A DNA stretch of 64,000 bases from an uncultured Nitrospirales bacterium (GCA_951812745.1 OX638327.1:1601914-1665913), one strand, 5' to 3'. Counted from the stretch's first letter, positions 8,084 to 17,654 are shown. Notes: generated from the sequence alone by a model not told the origin. Program-made: numbers and translations.

Positions 8084-8703
8084 TCACGCAACGTCTTTTT
8101 TCTCATCAAGCACAGAGAGCGCAAGTAGGTATCGAAGGGAATTTTTTGCCAGTTTGTCAAACGTGAAAGACGGTTCAAACGTGCTCACGAGTTCTTCTTT
8201 TGACAACAGGGAGGTGATGGTGCCGGTGGCCGGATTCATGAACTCGTTTGTCTTGCCAAAACGCTCGTCATCGTCACTGAACACGTAAACCATTAATTTC
8301 CCGCCGGCGTTGAGAAGCGATGCCAATTGAAGAGCGTAATCATCCCGTTGGTGAGGTTTCAGACGATGGAGTGACGAGATGTCATAGATGAAATCAAACG
8401 TTTCACCAAGGGCGTCCAGGTTTTCCGTGCTCGACCATAAAAGCGTATTGACGGATGGCTGTTTTCTTCTTTTGCGAGAGCGACCGCCGTCTCGGAATGA
8501 TCCAGACACAAAATGTCGCGCCCTCGTTCCGCAAGGTGGCAAGCATAATTGCCGACCTCACACCCTACGTCCAACGCCTTGCAGGGGTTCATCCAACCGG
8601 AATCCACGACTTCCGTAAACCAGGGCGGCATTTGCTCGACGCACCAGGGCAAATCATGTCCCTGGGTTCGATCCAATCTGTTCCAGTTATCAACGTTAGG
8701 CAT
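8084..8703 (-). pseudogene. SAM-dependent methyltransferase, interrupted by a frameshift
   Basis: Two overlapping reverse-strand frames together encode one class I methyltransferase of about 206 residues. The first (from ATG 8703) has CKALDVGCEVGNYACHLAERG and LCLDHSETAVALAKEE. The second continues with LGETFDFIYDISSLHRL, LLNAGGKLMVYVFS and a C-terminal region to 8084. The frame must change between about 8440 and 8475, within or next to an A-rich run. It is either a real inactivating indel or a sequencing error; both frames are otherwise intact. Confidence 0.7.
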
Positions 8704-9132
8704 GAAGCTTCTCCTTTGAAACGGTCGACTTCACAATGCAAGGCACTGCGTTAGGCCAATTCTGTTGCGAAGTGCTCGATGCGTGGTCGACATACGACAC
8801 CAGCGGACACCCCTTGAAGCTCGGGCATGCATTCCTCCGCGAAAACGAGACGAGGTTCACCGGCCGGCCTTTTGAAAATCACTTCCGGATTGAGGATGGC
8901 GGTGACGTGTTGCAGGAGGCGACCATCCTGGCTCCCTTTTTGCCGAAATTTCTGCAATGGACCCTGAACCAGCTTTTCCAGCCCGACTGTTCACCGATCG
9001 ACTGGACACGACTTGAACGAATCATCGCAATCAGGAATTCGCTGCGAAGCCATCATCAGAACAACCCAGGGGCGGAAGCCAAAACGGAACCGGGGACCAG
9101 ACTAGACACGTGGTGTTTCCGACGGCGATCCG
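8704..9132. other. Intergenic stretch without a supported gene
   Basis: Open frames exist on both strands (plus 8736-9413 and minus 8751-8957), but neither matches a family I recognise and neither has a good ribosome binding site. The plus frame runs antisense through the 3' half of the neighbouring membrane protein gene. A decayed gene is possible. Confidence 0.3.
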
Positions 9133-9504
9133 TTATCGTGACGGCTTTTTCTTCGCCACCTGAGATTTTTTGTCGACGGCCCCCTCTCCCTTTGCCTGAA
9201 TGGCAGGGGCATCCGTCTGCTTCTTTCGAGGCCACCCCAAACGTTTCATCATCACGGCGAGACCGCCTCCCACGCTCAGACCTATCACTGTCCAATCCAA
9301 CCAGGACCAGTCCTGGTCGGACAAGGCAGGATCAGGGGCGGTCAGCGCCGCCACCACCAACGTGCCCACTGAAATGCCTCCATAAAATGCGACACCCTTC
9401 CATCGACTTTTGAAACGCGACAGGTTAGGGTACAGCACCACGACACACGTCAACGAAAAACTGATAACAGAGACGATGGTGGCCAGTGTGGAGATTCCCT
9501 GCAT
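9133..9504 (-). CDS. Small membrane protein, unknown function
   Basis: About 123 residues from ATG 9504, chosen because the hydrophobic part begins there. It has three predicted membrane segments (TIVSVISFSLTCVVVLYP, GVAFYGGISVGTLVVAALTA and WTVIGLSVGGGLAVMMK) and a lysine-rich cytoplasmic tail ending KKSQVAKKKPSR. No family is recognised. An upstream ATG at 9603 would add a poorly conserved basic stretch. Confidence 0.5.
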   Translation of the reverse strand: MQGISTLATIVSVISFSLTCVVVLYPNLSRFKSRWKGVAFYGGISVGTLVVAALTAPDPALSDQDWSWLDWTVIGLSVGGGLAVMMKRLGWPRKKQTDAPAIQAKGEGAVDKKSQVAKKKPSR

Positions 9505-9603
9505 GCTTGCGACGTGAGTCCTCGAAAAACAGCCCGGTTGCCCGAAAGAGGCTGTGTGGTGCCGACTTAAACTGCTGCGGCTGACTCGCTCATTTGTCAA
9601 CAC

Positions 9604-9968
9604 CCTTTGTGGATAAGCATCATACTCGCGGTCAGACTGAGCGTGTCATGGGAAAAATCTTCCACCGCTTAAAAGAAATTTTCATAACGTCTTGAAATAT
9701 AACTCCAAATACACGTAGAAATTTCAACACCACTATATCTGGTACTAAATTATTCTTTACCACAATGCACAAAAAATGTGCAATCTGCTCGCCATACGAT
9801 CATTTGGACATGGGATAAGTAATCTAAAAAAGTTTTCACCACGTTATCCCCAGATTCTGGGGAAAGATTTATTGGCTTCATTTTTGCTACGGGCATCATT
9901 CTTCAGGCACATCCGATGTGGGTAACTGCTCAGACCATCGTTGCGCCCCCGCTATCTCTTTTTGACCC
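9604..9968. other. AT-rich intergenic island with DnaA-box-like sites
   Basis: This 365-base stretch is distinctly AT-richer than its surroundings. TGTGGATAA at 9608-9616 is an exact reverse DnaA-box consensus and TTATCCCCA at 9844-9852 matches eight of nine positions. The second lies in a small hairpin (TCCCCA/TGGGGA). Another short inverted repeat, GCAC(N7)GTGC, lies near 9765-9783. No gene was found. Two boxes are too few to call an origin. Confidence 0.4.
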
Positions 9969-11546
9969 ATGAGACCCGACGAGTCGCTCACACTGCTTCG
10001 AGCCCTGCAGCATCCCCGGGTTTACCCTCATCCGGTCACCCGTTTCGACCTTCGTGAAACGCATATTTCCTGGGTCCTGCTGACCGGACCCTTTGCCTAC
10101 AAGATCAAAAAACCCGTCAATTTCGGGTTCGTGGACTTTTCGTCTCTCGCTCAACGCCGGTTTTTTTGTCATGAAGAGATTCGTTTGAACCGACGGTCGG
10201 CTCCGGACATCTACGTGGACGTGCTTCCGATTTCCGGAACGCCTGATCACCCGCGACTGGATGGACAAGGCGAACCCTTTGAATTCGCCGTGAAAATGCG
10301 CCAGTTCACGGCCGATGCCACCTTGGATCACGTGCTGTCTCAGGTTCGACCGGAACAGGTCGATCAATTGGCCCGGGACATTGCAGCCTTTCACCACAAC
10401 GTTCCCCAGGCAGACCTAGACACGTCCTTTGGAACTCCCGAGTTGATTGCCCGGATCATCGCAGAAGTCTTTGAACAGATCCCTTCTCATGGCCCCTTTT
10501 CCGAACATCAACCATCCCTGGAGCGGCTTCGGCACTGGCTCACTCACTTTCATACGACCCATGCCCGTGATTTTGAGAAACGAAAAGCGAAGGGGTTCGT
10601 TCGAGAGGGCCATGGTGATCTTCACCTGGCCAATCTCGTGCTCCTTCACGATCGGCTTATCGCATTCGACGGCATTGAGTTCAGTGAACGCCTGCGATGG
10701 ATCGACGTGATCAACGACGTGGCGTTTACGGTGATGGATTTCCAGGCCAGAGGGCAGCCGGCGTTGGCAAGGCGATTCCTGAATCACTATCTCGAATGCA
10801 CGGGAGACTATGACGGACTGGCGCTTCTGCCGTTTTACGAAGTCTACCGGGCCCTCGTCCGGGTGAAAGTCGCGGGTCTTGCCTTCGCCCAAGTCCGCCG
10901 CCAAGACCTGGGGTGTTCATCCCACGTGGACGACTTCCTTCGGTATCTCTTAGCTGCCCGGTCTTTGACCGAATCCAACGCGCCCTGGCTCGTCATCATG
11001 CACGGGGTTTCCGGCACCGGAAAATCGACCGTCTCGGAAACGTTGCTGGAACAGACAGGTGCCATCCGTCTCCGGTCGGACGTGGAACGCAAACGCTTGT
11101 TCGGATTATCACCCTTGGATCAGAGTTCCGGGGTCGTAAGACCCGCCCTGTATGGAATGGAGACGACGCGCAAGACGTATGACCGCCTGCAAGTCCTGGC
11201 CCGGCAACTCCTGCGGTTCGACTATCCGGTCATCGTGGATGCAACCCTTTTGAAACGGCGGCATCGGGATGCGTTCAGGAAGCTGGCTGCCTCACTGAAC
11301 GTCCCCTTCCTGATCCTGGATATGCAGGCAACGCCGGCCACTCTTCGCCAACGAGTCACGGCACGAGCCAGCAAGTCGGATAACGTCTCAGAAGCCGATC
11401 TGTCCGTCCTCGAACAACAAGAGCAAGTCCAAGAACCCCTCGAGCCGGACGAACGGACCGTCACCGTGACGCTTCACGCAGGCGCTCCCTTTGACCCTGC
11501 TGAAACAGTAGCAATACTCGAATCAAAGCGCGAAGCGGTACAGTAA
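9969..11546 (+). CDS. Two-domain kinase-like protein: APH-like domain plus P-loop AAA_33 ATPase
   Basis: 525 residues. The N-terminal two thirds resemble aminoglycoside-phosphotransferase-fold proteins, with EGHGDLHLANLVLL (Brenner-type HGDxHxxN) and LIAFDGIEFSERLRWID. The C-terminal third carries a Walker A, GVSGTGKST, near residue 345, followed by RSDVERKRLFG and VIVDATLLKRRHRDAF, typical of small-molecule or RNA kinases of the AAA_33 group. This two-domain architecture is common in environmental bacteria and is usually annotated only as a bifunctional phosphotransferase/ATP-binding protein. The substrate is unknown. A cytosolic location is expected. Confidence 0.85.
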   Translation: MRPDESLTLLRALQHPRVYPHPVTRFDLRETHISWVLLTGPFAYKIKKPVNFGFVDFSSLAQRRFFCHEEIRLNRRSAPDIYVDVLPISGTPDHPRLDGQGEPFEFAVKMRQFTADATLDHVLSQVRPEQVDQLARDIAAFHHNVPQADLDTSFGTPELIARIIAEVFEQIPSHGPFSEHQPSLERLRHWLTHFHTTHARDFEKRKAKGFVREGHGDLHLANLVLLHDRLIAFDGIEFSERLRWIDVINDVAFTVMDFQARGQPALARRFLNHYLECTGDYDGLALLPFYEVYRALVRVKVAGLAFAQVRRQDLGCSSHVDDFLRYLLAARSLTESNAPWLVIMHGVSGTGKSTVSETLLEQTGAIRLRSDVERKRLFGLSPLDQSSGVVRPALYGMETTRKTYDRLQVLARQLLRFDYPVIVDATLLKRRHRDAFRKLAASLNVPFLILDMQATPATLRQRVTARASKSDNVSEADLSVLEQQEQVQEPLEPDERTVTVTLHAGAPFDPAETVAILESKREAVQ

Positions 11547-11567
11547 CCTCTGGGGCCGGGGCCGACG

Positions 11568-12338
11568 TTACGCCACCCCGGAATAATAGCGCAGAACGTC
11601 CGACACGGATATCAGGCCAATGATTTTCCCGCTTTCGGTCACACACACGTGGCGGGTGGCTTTTTCTTTCATCAATTGCACGGCTGCGACGATCGGCTGG
11701 CTGTTTTCTATCGTCAATATAGGTTCCCGCATGCAGGTTTTGACCGTCGTTGTCGCGGGATCGACCCCGTTGGCCACCACCTCCCGACTCAATTCGGTTT
11801 CCGTGATGCTGCCGATGAATTCATCGGCACCTTCGACCAGGAGCGAGCCGACTTTCCACGTCTGCATGAGTTCTCCGGCTTCCCGAAGCGTGGCGTCATG
11901 CGGCACGGATCGAATCGCCCTGGACATATAGTCACTCACGGTCGGACCGCTCGTTGTCTTCGAGCGTTGGCTGGAACCGGACTGAGCCCGACGAGCCTCC
12001 AAGTCCGCGACACAGCTTTCCAACACCCGTTGCCGTTGTCGCAGGGCTTCCCGTTCATTATCCAGGCCCGCCCCTTCCGGAGCTTCATCCGAGAGATTGA
12101 CGAGTCCTCCCGCTTCCCCCAACTGCGCATATTCATAAGCTTCCAGCATACTCGAGGAAATGCCCAACACCTCGGCGATGAGTTCCTCCGTGGCCATGTC
12201 AAATTCTTCTATGGATGACTGCGTGGACGAGCCTCCGATAATAAACGTCTTCAGGCTCGCGATTTGTTGACGAAACCGATCAATGTTCTGATCGAGCGCG
12301 CCGCTTTTCTCTTTAACGGACCCTTTTGTTTTATCCAT
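11568..12338 (-). CDS. CBS-domain protein with N-terminal coiled coil
   Basis: 256 residues, start confirmed by TAAGGAGGA just upstream. Residues 1-125 are helical and charged with coiled-coil character. Residues from about 130 form a pair of CBS motifs, seen in VSDYMSRAIRSVPHDATLREAGELM and VKTCMREPILTIENSQPIVAAVQLM, with ATRHVCVTESGKIIGLISVSD in between. CBS pairs bind adenine nucleotides and act as energy or ionic sensors. No catalytic domain is fused, so the protein probably regulates a partner through the N-terminal part. It is convergent with the kinase-like gene. Confidence 0.85.
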   Translation of the reverse strand: MDKTKGSVKEKSGALDQNIDRFRQQIASLKTFIIGGSSTQSSIEEFDMATEELIAEVLGISSSMLEAYEYAQLGEAGGLVNLSDEAPEGAGLDNEREALRQRQRVLESCVADLEARRAQSGSSQRSKTTSGPTVSDYMSRAIRSVPHDATLREAGELMQTWKVGSLLVEGADEFIGSITETELSREVVANGVDPATTTVKTCMREPILTIENSQPIVAAVQLMKEKATRHVCVTESGKIIGLISVSDVLRYYSGVA

Positions 12339-12560
12339 GACTCCTCCTTAAACAATAAAACCCGATGGTACCTCAGGCGGCTCGGGTCACACAAGATTGA
12401 AATTGAAGGATTTTTCACGTGAGATCCCGTTTGGGGCGATTTTTGTCCTGCCCACGTACAATCTCTCATGACAACGGGGGGGCATTCATGAGATAATTTT
12501 GTCAGGTAACGTCGTTAACACCTCAGGGTCGCCAATCAACTCAAGCGGAGGAGGAAGACG

Positions 12561-12893
12561 ATGGATCTAAAAATTGACAGCCGGAACGTCGGCATGACGC
12601 CGAGATGGAAACAGGAGATCCAAGACCGTGTTACCACGCTCCAAACAGAGTACGACAACATCACCCATGCCCGCATTACCCTGACCAAAAACCCCCATCA
12701 TAAGAAGGGCGACGATAACGCCCAAGCGCTGATCGTGCTGAACCTTCCGCCACGCCATACCGTGACCGCACGGAAAGAAGCCAAAAGTTTCGAGGAAGCG
12801 ATTCGCTCCGCGTTCAAGGCCGCGATGACTGAAATCAAAAAGTTTCGCGAACGGCCCAATTCGCACAAAGCCGTCAAACTTCAAGAACTTTGA
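12561..12893 (+). CDS. hpf: Ribosome hibernation promoting factor / RaiA-type protein
   Basis: 110 residues, preceded by a strong GGAGGAGGAAG. The sequence MDLKIDSRNVGMTPRWKQEI followed by HARITLTKNPHH and KEAKSFEEAIRSAFKAAMTEIKKF fits the short HPF/YfiA fold that binds in the 30S decoding channel and stores ribosomes when growth stops. The long-form C-terminal dimerization domain is absent. It stands alone, divergent from the CBS gene, without rpoN or PTS genes. Confidence 0.85.
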   Translation: MDLKIDSRNVGMTPRWKQEIQDRVTTLQTEYDNITHARITLTKNPHHKKGDDNAQALIVLNLPPRHTVTARKEAKSFEEAIRSAFKAAMTEIKKFRERPNSHKAVKLQEL

Positions 12894-13111
12894 GTCGCCC
12901 CAGGTCGAACCGTACACCGAATCTTTGGGAAGGAACCACGAGCCTTCAGGGGTTCGGCACAACGGTGCGCTTCTCCTATCATCGACACCCTGACGGTTGC
13001 CGCCTCGTACGTCTCCATCGTCCCTGTTCTTCTGTATCAGTTCAGCAAACTTTGGCACTCCGCACCAGGAGGATGCACATCCACGATCTTGGCTCCGCAT
13101 TCGGGGGCCGC

Positions 13112-13145
13112 TATTCGGTTAGAAGCTCAGTGGACAGAGCGCCCT
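13112..13145 (+). pseudogene. Fragment of a tRNA (D-arm, tRNA-Arg-like)
   Basis: The segment AGCTCAGTGGACAGAGCG (about 13124-13141) is a canonical D-arm: stem GCTC (13125-13128), loop AGTGGACA, stem GAGC (13137-13140). It matches the D-arm typical of bacterial tRNA-Arg. No anticodon arm or T-arm follows, so it is only a tRNA remnant, about 80 bases upstream of the intact tRNA-Ala. Confidence 0.5.
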
Positions 13146-13224
13146 GTCCACTGCCTTGACCGATCCCCCCCTGCATGTTAGATTCCCTCGTTGTTGCCTG
13201 TTGTCTCCGAACATACTTCTGAGT

Positions 13225-13300
13225 GGGGCTGTGGCGCAGTTGGGAGCGCGCGTGAATGGCATTCACGAGGTCGCCGGTTCAATCCCGGCCAGCTCCACCA
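13225..13300 (+). tRNA. tRNA-Ala (anticodon GGC)
   Basis: A 76-base cloverleaf. The acceptor stem GGGGCTG pairs with CAGCTCC (one G-U), the D-arm GCGC...GCGC is closed, and the anticodon stem CGTGA/TCACG has the loop ATGGCAT with GGC. The T-arm GCCGG TTCAATC CCGGC is standard, and the 3' ACCA is encoded. It lies alone between hpf and the ABC-F gene. Confidence 0.95.
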
Positions 13301-13409
13301 ACTACTCGTAGCGGTTGGTCGGATCCCCCCTCGATTTCTCTCATTTGTCCTTCATCCGTGGTCTTGAGAGCCCAGCGCCGAGCAGACTTGTGTCTTTCCG
13401 GATTGAACG

Positions 13410-15245
13410 ATGATCCATATTGAATCCTTGACTAAACAGTACCCGACGAAAACGCTCTTTTCCGAGGCGTCGGCCCACCTCCGTCCGGAAACCCGGGTGG
13501 GCCTCGTGGGTCGAAACGGAACGGGAAAAACCACCCTGCTCCGGATGATGATGGGTGAGGATTCGCCTGACGACGGGTCAATCCGAAAACGACCCTGGCT
13601 CCGCATCGGATATCTCCCTCAAGAACTCAACTCACCCACGGACCTGACCGTGCTTGAGGCGGCCCACCGCGAGCAATACCCCGAACATGAAGCCAAACGG
13701 ATCTTATCGGGACTGGGGTTTGGAGAGGCAGACTGGAATCGATCCCTGCAAACCTATTCCGGCGGCTATCGCATGCGTGTGGCTCTGGGACACCTCTTAC
13801 TTTCGAACCCCGACGTCTTGCTGCTCGACGAGCCGACGAACCACTTGGACAAACCCACGCAGGCCTGGTTCGAGTCTTTTCTGCTCACCTCGAAAATGAC
13901 CATGCTCATCATCAGCCACGATACGAAATGTCTTGATCGATTGACCACGCACATTTGGGAAATCCGCAATCATCAGATCCAGGAATATCGCGGGAATTAC
14001 CAGACCTTTCAAGCCTTGCGCGCACGGATCGACGCCCAACAGGCCATGGCTGCACAGCGTCAGGCCAAGGAGGTCGCGCGCGTGCAAAAATTTGTGGATC
14101 GATTCCGGTATAAGGCGACCAAAGCCAAACAGGTTCAGTCGCGCATCAAACAGTTGGAAAAAATTAAACTTCTCGAAACCAAGCGGGACCCCAAACGACT
14201 CCGGTTCCGGTTTCCGCAACCCGCCAAGAGCGGCATCCGGGTGTTGGAACTGCACGACGTCCGCAAACAATACGACGACAACGTCGTCTACGAGGGACTG
14301 CACTTTTCCGTCGATTGCGGGCAACGCGTCGCGTTGGTCGGAGAAAACGGCGCGGGGAAAAGCACCTTGTTGAAAATGCTGGCCGGGGTGTTGCCCTTCG
14401 AGGCCGGCACGCGCCATACGGGCCACGGCGTGACGCTGCATTATTTTGCCCAGCACCAGGCCGAGATCCTGAACCCCGAGCATTCGATTCTGGATTCCTT
14501 GACTGAAGCCGCGCCCCAGGCCGAGACTAATTATTTGCGCAGTACCGCCGGGGTCTTTCTTTTTTCCGGACAGGACCAGAAAAAGCCCATCAAGGCCCTG
14601 AGCGGCGGAGAACGCAACCGGGTGGCCCTGGCCCGCATGCTCGTGGAACCGGCGAATACGCTCCTGTTGGACGAGCCCACCAACCACCTGGATCCTGCCT
14701 CCGTGGACGTGCTCACCGATGCGCTCATCGACTTTCAAGGGACGATCGTGTTCATCTCCCACGATCCGGTTTTTTTAAGCCGGGTCTCGACCCGGGTCGT
14801 GGAAATCGAAGAAGGCCGTGTCAAAGACTACTTGGCAGATTATGAATATTATCTCTGGAAACGCGCACAGGAACTCGACGCGTTGAAAGCGCAGGACGAG
14901 ACGCTTGCGGCACCCAAGAAACGAAAAAGCCGGTCCGGTCCGGCCCCTGCGGAGGCGCCCCCGCCGTCGAAGACACCCACTCGCCGTGATATGACCAAGA
15001 GCATCAATCGGTTGGAGAAACAGGTGGCCCGGGCGGAAGAGGACATTACGGCCCTGGAGGACCGGATCAAAGCCCGGGCGGAAGAACTCTCGGCGCCTGC
15101 ACTGTACCGCGATTTTCCACGCTGGAACGAACTGCATCAGGAACATGAACGCTGGAAAGAAGAACTGGACGTGCTGACCAACCGGTGGTCGGCCCTTTCC
15201 ACCGAACTCGCGGACCTCAAAGACCAACTCGCACGGGTCGGCTAG
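13410..15245 (+). CDS. ABC-F family ATPase (Uup/EttA-like)
   Basis: 611 residues with two ATPase domains and no membrane segments. Walker A motifs are GRNGTGKTTLL (about residue 34) and GENGAGKSTLL (about 312). Signature motifs are YSGGYRMRVALG and LSGGERNRVALAR, and both Walker B sequences read LLLDEPTNHLD. The linker between the domains is basic and helical, and the C-terminal region from about 530 is a coiled coil, as in Uup. ABC-F proteins act on translating ribosomes. The ribosome binding site is weak. Confidence 0.92.
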   Translation: MIHIESLTKQYPTKTLFSEASAHLRPETRVGLVGRNGTGKTTLLRMMMGEDSPDDGSIRKRPWLRIGYLPQELNSPTDLTVLEAAHREQYPEHEAKRILSGLGFGEADWNRSLQTYSGGYRMRVALGHLLLSNPDVLLLDEPTNHLDKPTQAWFESFLLTSKMTMLIISHDTKCLDRLTTHIWEIRNHQIQEYRGNYQTFQALRARIDAQQAMAAQRQAKEVARVQKFVDRFRYKATKAKQVQSRIKQLEKIKLLETKRDPKRLRFRFPQPAKSGIRVLELHDVRKQYDDNVVYEGLHFSVDCGQRVALVGENGAGKSTLLKMLAGVLPFEAGTRHTGHGVTLHYFAQHQAEILNPEHSILDSLTEAAPQAETNYLRSTAGVFLFSGQDQKKPIKALSGGERNRVALARMLVEPANTLLLDEPTNHLDPASVDVLTDALIDFQGTIVFISHDPVFLSRVSTRVVEIEEGRVKDYLADYEYYLWKRAQELDALKAQDETLAAPKKRKSRSGPAPAEAPPPSKTPTRRDMTKSINRLEKQVARAEEDITALEDRIKARAEELSAPALYRDFPRWNELHQEHERWKEELDVLTNRWSALSTELADLKDQLARVG

Positions 15246-15437
15246 CCTGCCGTCGGATTACGCTGCGCTAATCCGACCTACGGGGACTTTGTCAGACAAC
15301 CCCCTCAATCCCCCTTATCAGGGGGACGGCAGAGTTCTTCGCCCCCCTGATAAGGGGGGCACGGGGGGTTCAGCATTGTAGGTCAGGTTAGCCCTGAGCT
15401 TGTCGAAGGGCGTAACCCGACATCCCCGCATCCGCGG
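15246..15437. repeat. Repeat-rich convergent intergenic region
   Basis: Between convergent genes. Two inverted copies of a palindrome, CCCCCTTATCAGGGGG (15310-15325) and CCCCCTGATAAGGGGG (15343-15358), can form a 16-base-pair stem and may terminate transcription from both sides. They are flanked by a second repeat type, GTCGGATTACG...TAATCCGAC (15252-15275) and GGGCGTAACCCGACAT near 15408-15423, which is related to the element at 38294 and 38443. Confidence 0.65.
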
Positions 15438-16730
15438 TCAGGGCCGGTAGTACTTTTTCTTGTCCAGTTCTTTCGGCAAATGAGTCTGTTCGGTTTCGGC
15501 CTTACGATCATGGTGTACGTAGCGATACCCCTTCCCGTATCCCAGGTCCTTCATCAGTGACGTGACGGCGTTCCGCAAATGCAGGGGGACGGGCAGGTTC
15601 CCGAATGCCTTGGCATCCTTCCGTGCTTCGATCAATCCGGCGTAGGACGCGTTGCTCTTGGGACAGGACGCCAGATACGTCGTGCCCTGCGCCAAGTTGA
15701 TTTGGGCTTCGGGCAGCCCGATCACTTCCACGGCGTGGAAAATCGACGTGGCCACGACTACCGCCATGGGCTCGGCGTTGCCCACGTCTTCCGAGGCGAA
15801 GATAACCATGCGTCGCGCGATGAATTTGGGATCCTCCCCGCCCTCCAGCATCCGGGCCAACCAATACAACGCGCCGTCGGCGTCGGAGTCCCGCATGCTC
15901 TTGATGTAGGCGGAAATCACATTGTAGTGCTCTTCTCCATCCTTGTCGTATCTCACCCGTTGCTGAAGGATCTCCTCCAGTCGCGAATGATCAAGGGTGA
16001 CCGGCTTGTCGGAGACAGAGGTTGCCTGCCGGAAGACGTATTCCAGGGCCGTGAGCAGTGACCGGGCGTCTCCGTTCCCGTACCGGATCAGGTATTGCCG
16101 CGCCTCGTGGGTCAGGGCCGCCTCGGATTTCCCGAGCCCGCGCTCGACGTCATTCAGCGCCCTATCCAGGATCATGCCCATCGCGTCGTCATTCAACTCA
16201 TTGAGGGTCACGACCATGGAACGGGACAAGAGCGGGGCAATGACTTCGAAGGACGGGTTCTGCGTGGTCGCGCCGATGAGGATGATATCTCCCTTTTCAA
16301 CGTGGGGCAGAAAGGCGTCCTGCTGCGCTTTGTTGAACCGGTGAATTTCATCCACGAACAGAATCGTGGCCTGGTCGTGCATTCGACGTCGCTGCACGGC
16401 CTCCTTGATGATCGCCCGGAGCTCGGGCACTCCGCTGACCACCGCGGAAAACGCCACGAATGCCGCTTTGGTTTTTTTGGCGATGATGTGGGCCAGCGTG
16501 GTTTTCCCTGACCCGGGCGGACCCCATAAAATCAGCGACGGGACCCGGTCATTCTCAATGGCCTGCCGGAGCGATTGATGCCCGGCGAGCACGTGGTCCT
16601 GACCGACAAACTCGTCAAACGTTTGGGGACGGAGCCGCTCGGCTAAGGGAGACGAGGGAGGTGACCGGTGCGTTGGCCCGGAAGACGTGACGAATAAATC
16701 AGGTTGAGGGAGACTATCATCGGCTGACAT
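15438..16730 (-). CDS. rarA: Replication-associated recombination protein RarA (MgsA)
   Basis: 430 residues, a normal RarA length. An N-terminal AAA+ ATPase is marked by LRPQTFDEFVGQDHVL, Walker A GPPGSGKTT and Walker B ILFVDEIHRFNKAQQDAFLP, with sensor 1 ATTQNPSFEV. The C-terminal tetramerization part includes ALYWLARMLEGGEDP and FASEDVGNA. The protein acts at stalled replication forks and interacts with SSB and clamp-loader functions. The start has a GAGGG box upstream. Confidence 0.95.
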   Translation of the reverse strand: MSADDSLPQPDLFVTSSGPTHRSPPSSPLAERLRPQTFDEFVGQDHVLAGHQSLRQAIENDRVPSLILWGPPGSGKTTLAHIIAKKTKAAFVAFSAVVSGVPELRAIIKEAVQRRRMHDQATILFVDEIHRFNKAQQDAFLPHVEKGDIILIGATTQNPSFEVIAPLLSRSMVVTLNELNDDAMGMILDRALNDVERGLGKSEAALTHEARQYLIRYGNGDARSLLTALEYVFRQATSVSDKPVTLDHSRLEEILQQRVRYDKDGEEHYNVISAYIKSMRDSDADGALYWLARMLEGGEDPKFIARRMVIFASEDVGNAEPMAVVVATSIFHAVEVIGLPEAQINLAQGTTYLASCPKSNASYAGLIEARKDAKAFGNLPVPLHLRNAVTSLMKDLGYGKGYRYVHHDRKAETEQTHLPKELDKKKYYRP

Positions 16731-16873
16731 GAGCCCTCACGTTCGCGGCAGGATTCACGAATTCGTCCATGCTATAATGCCGTTGAAAGCCGGTGCAAAT
16801 GAAACGATGGGCCTTATGTCCGATCGCGGCTTTGCAGGATTGTGAGTGCCTCATGCCGATAGAGTGAACGCCG

Positions 16874-17557
16874 ATGAAAGTGAAAGAATCCATTGCCGCC
16901 GAATTTGACCAGTTCTCGGGCAACTATACGGAGGACATGACCAAATGTGTTCCACACTACCCCAAATTATTGTCATGCTTTTCCGACTGTCTTCCCGATG
17001 ATTTCGCACCGGACGCGATCCTGGACCTGGGATGCGGCAACGGAAACGTGACGGCACTCCTGCTGAACAAATTTCCCCTTGCACACTATACGCTGCTCGA
17101 TGCTTCACCGGAAATGCTGGCCCTGTGCAAGCAAAGATTTTCAGGGAACAACGTGACCTGTATCGAACGGTATTTCCACGACTATGACTTTCCCCGATGC
17201 CGTTTCGATCTCATTTCCGCCAGCTTCAGCCTTCACCATCTGGACAGCGGGGAAAAACAGTGGATCTTCCCGGTCCTGTTCGATGCCCTGAAGCCGGGCG
17301 GCCTCTTCACCTGCTCGGATCTCATGATCAGCAAGCACCATGACCAGTATGAAACCCTCTGTGAAGAGTGGAGACTCTTTGTCGATTCCCATTATCCCGA
17401 TGGAGAAAAGTGGAAATGGCTGACGGAGCACCATCGCATATATGATCACCCAGAAGATTATGAAACACAAAAACGCTGGCTGCTTCGCGCCGGATTTCGT
17501 GAAGTCAGCATCGGCTGGAATGACGGATACTGGATGTATTTCACCGCAACAAAATAA
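16874..17557 (+). CDS. Class I SAM-dependent methyltransferase
   Basis: 227 residues. Motif I reads ILDLGCGNGNVTALLL and motif II YTLLDASPEMLALC. Motif III/IV reads FDLISASFSLHHL, followed by ALKPGGLFTCSDLM. This is the general small-molecule methyltransferase fold (UbiE/trans-aconitate type). The C-terminal segment ending GWNDGYWMYFTATK is characteristic of the group, but the substrate cannot be inferred. It is divergent from rarA. Confidence 0.85.
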   Translation: MKVKESIAAEFDQFSGNYTEDMTKCVPHYPKLLSCFSDCLPDDFAPDAILDLGCGNGNVTALLLNKFPLAHYTLLDASPEMLALCKQRFSGNNVTCIERYFHDYDFPRCRFDLISASFSLHHLDSGEKQWIFPVLFDALKPGGLFTCSDLMISKHHDQYETLCEEWRLFVDSHYPDGEKWKWLTEHHRIYDHPEDYETQKRWLLRAGFREVSIGWNDGYWMYFTATK

Positions 17558-17654
17558 GACCTTCCCATCCGAGGAAAAAGACAAAGACTCTGGAGCCCTA
17601 TAGATCGTCTGGATCCCCGATCGGGTCAAGGACAAGCGTCGGGAATGAAGAAAC

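Noticed and set aside
8736-9413. 225-codon plus frame
   Set aside because: Its second half is antisense to the 9133-9504 membrane protein and no part has a recognised family; could hide a decayed gene but cannot be supported.
9604-9968. Chromosomal replication origin
   Set aside because: Only one exact DnaA box and one near-match, no dnaA, dnaN, gidA or parAB nearby.
13797-14762. 321-codon reverse frame in the ABC-F gene
   Set aside because: Antisense shadow of two intact ATPase domains.
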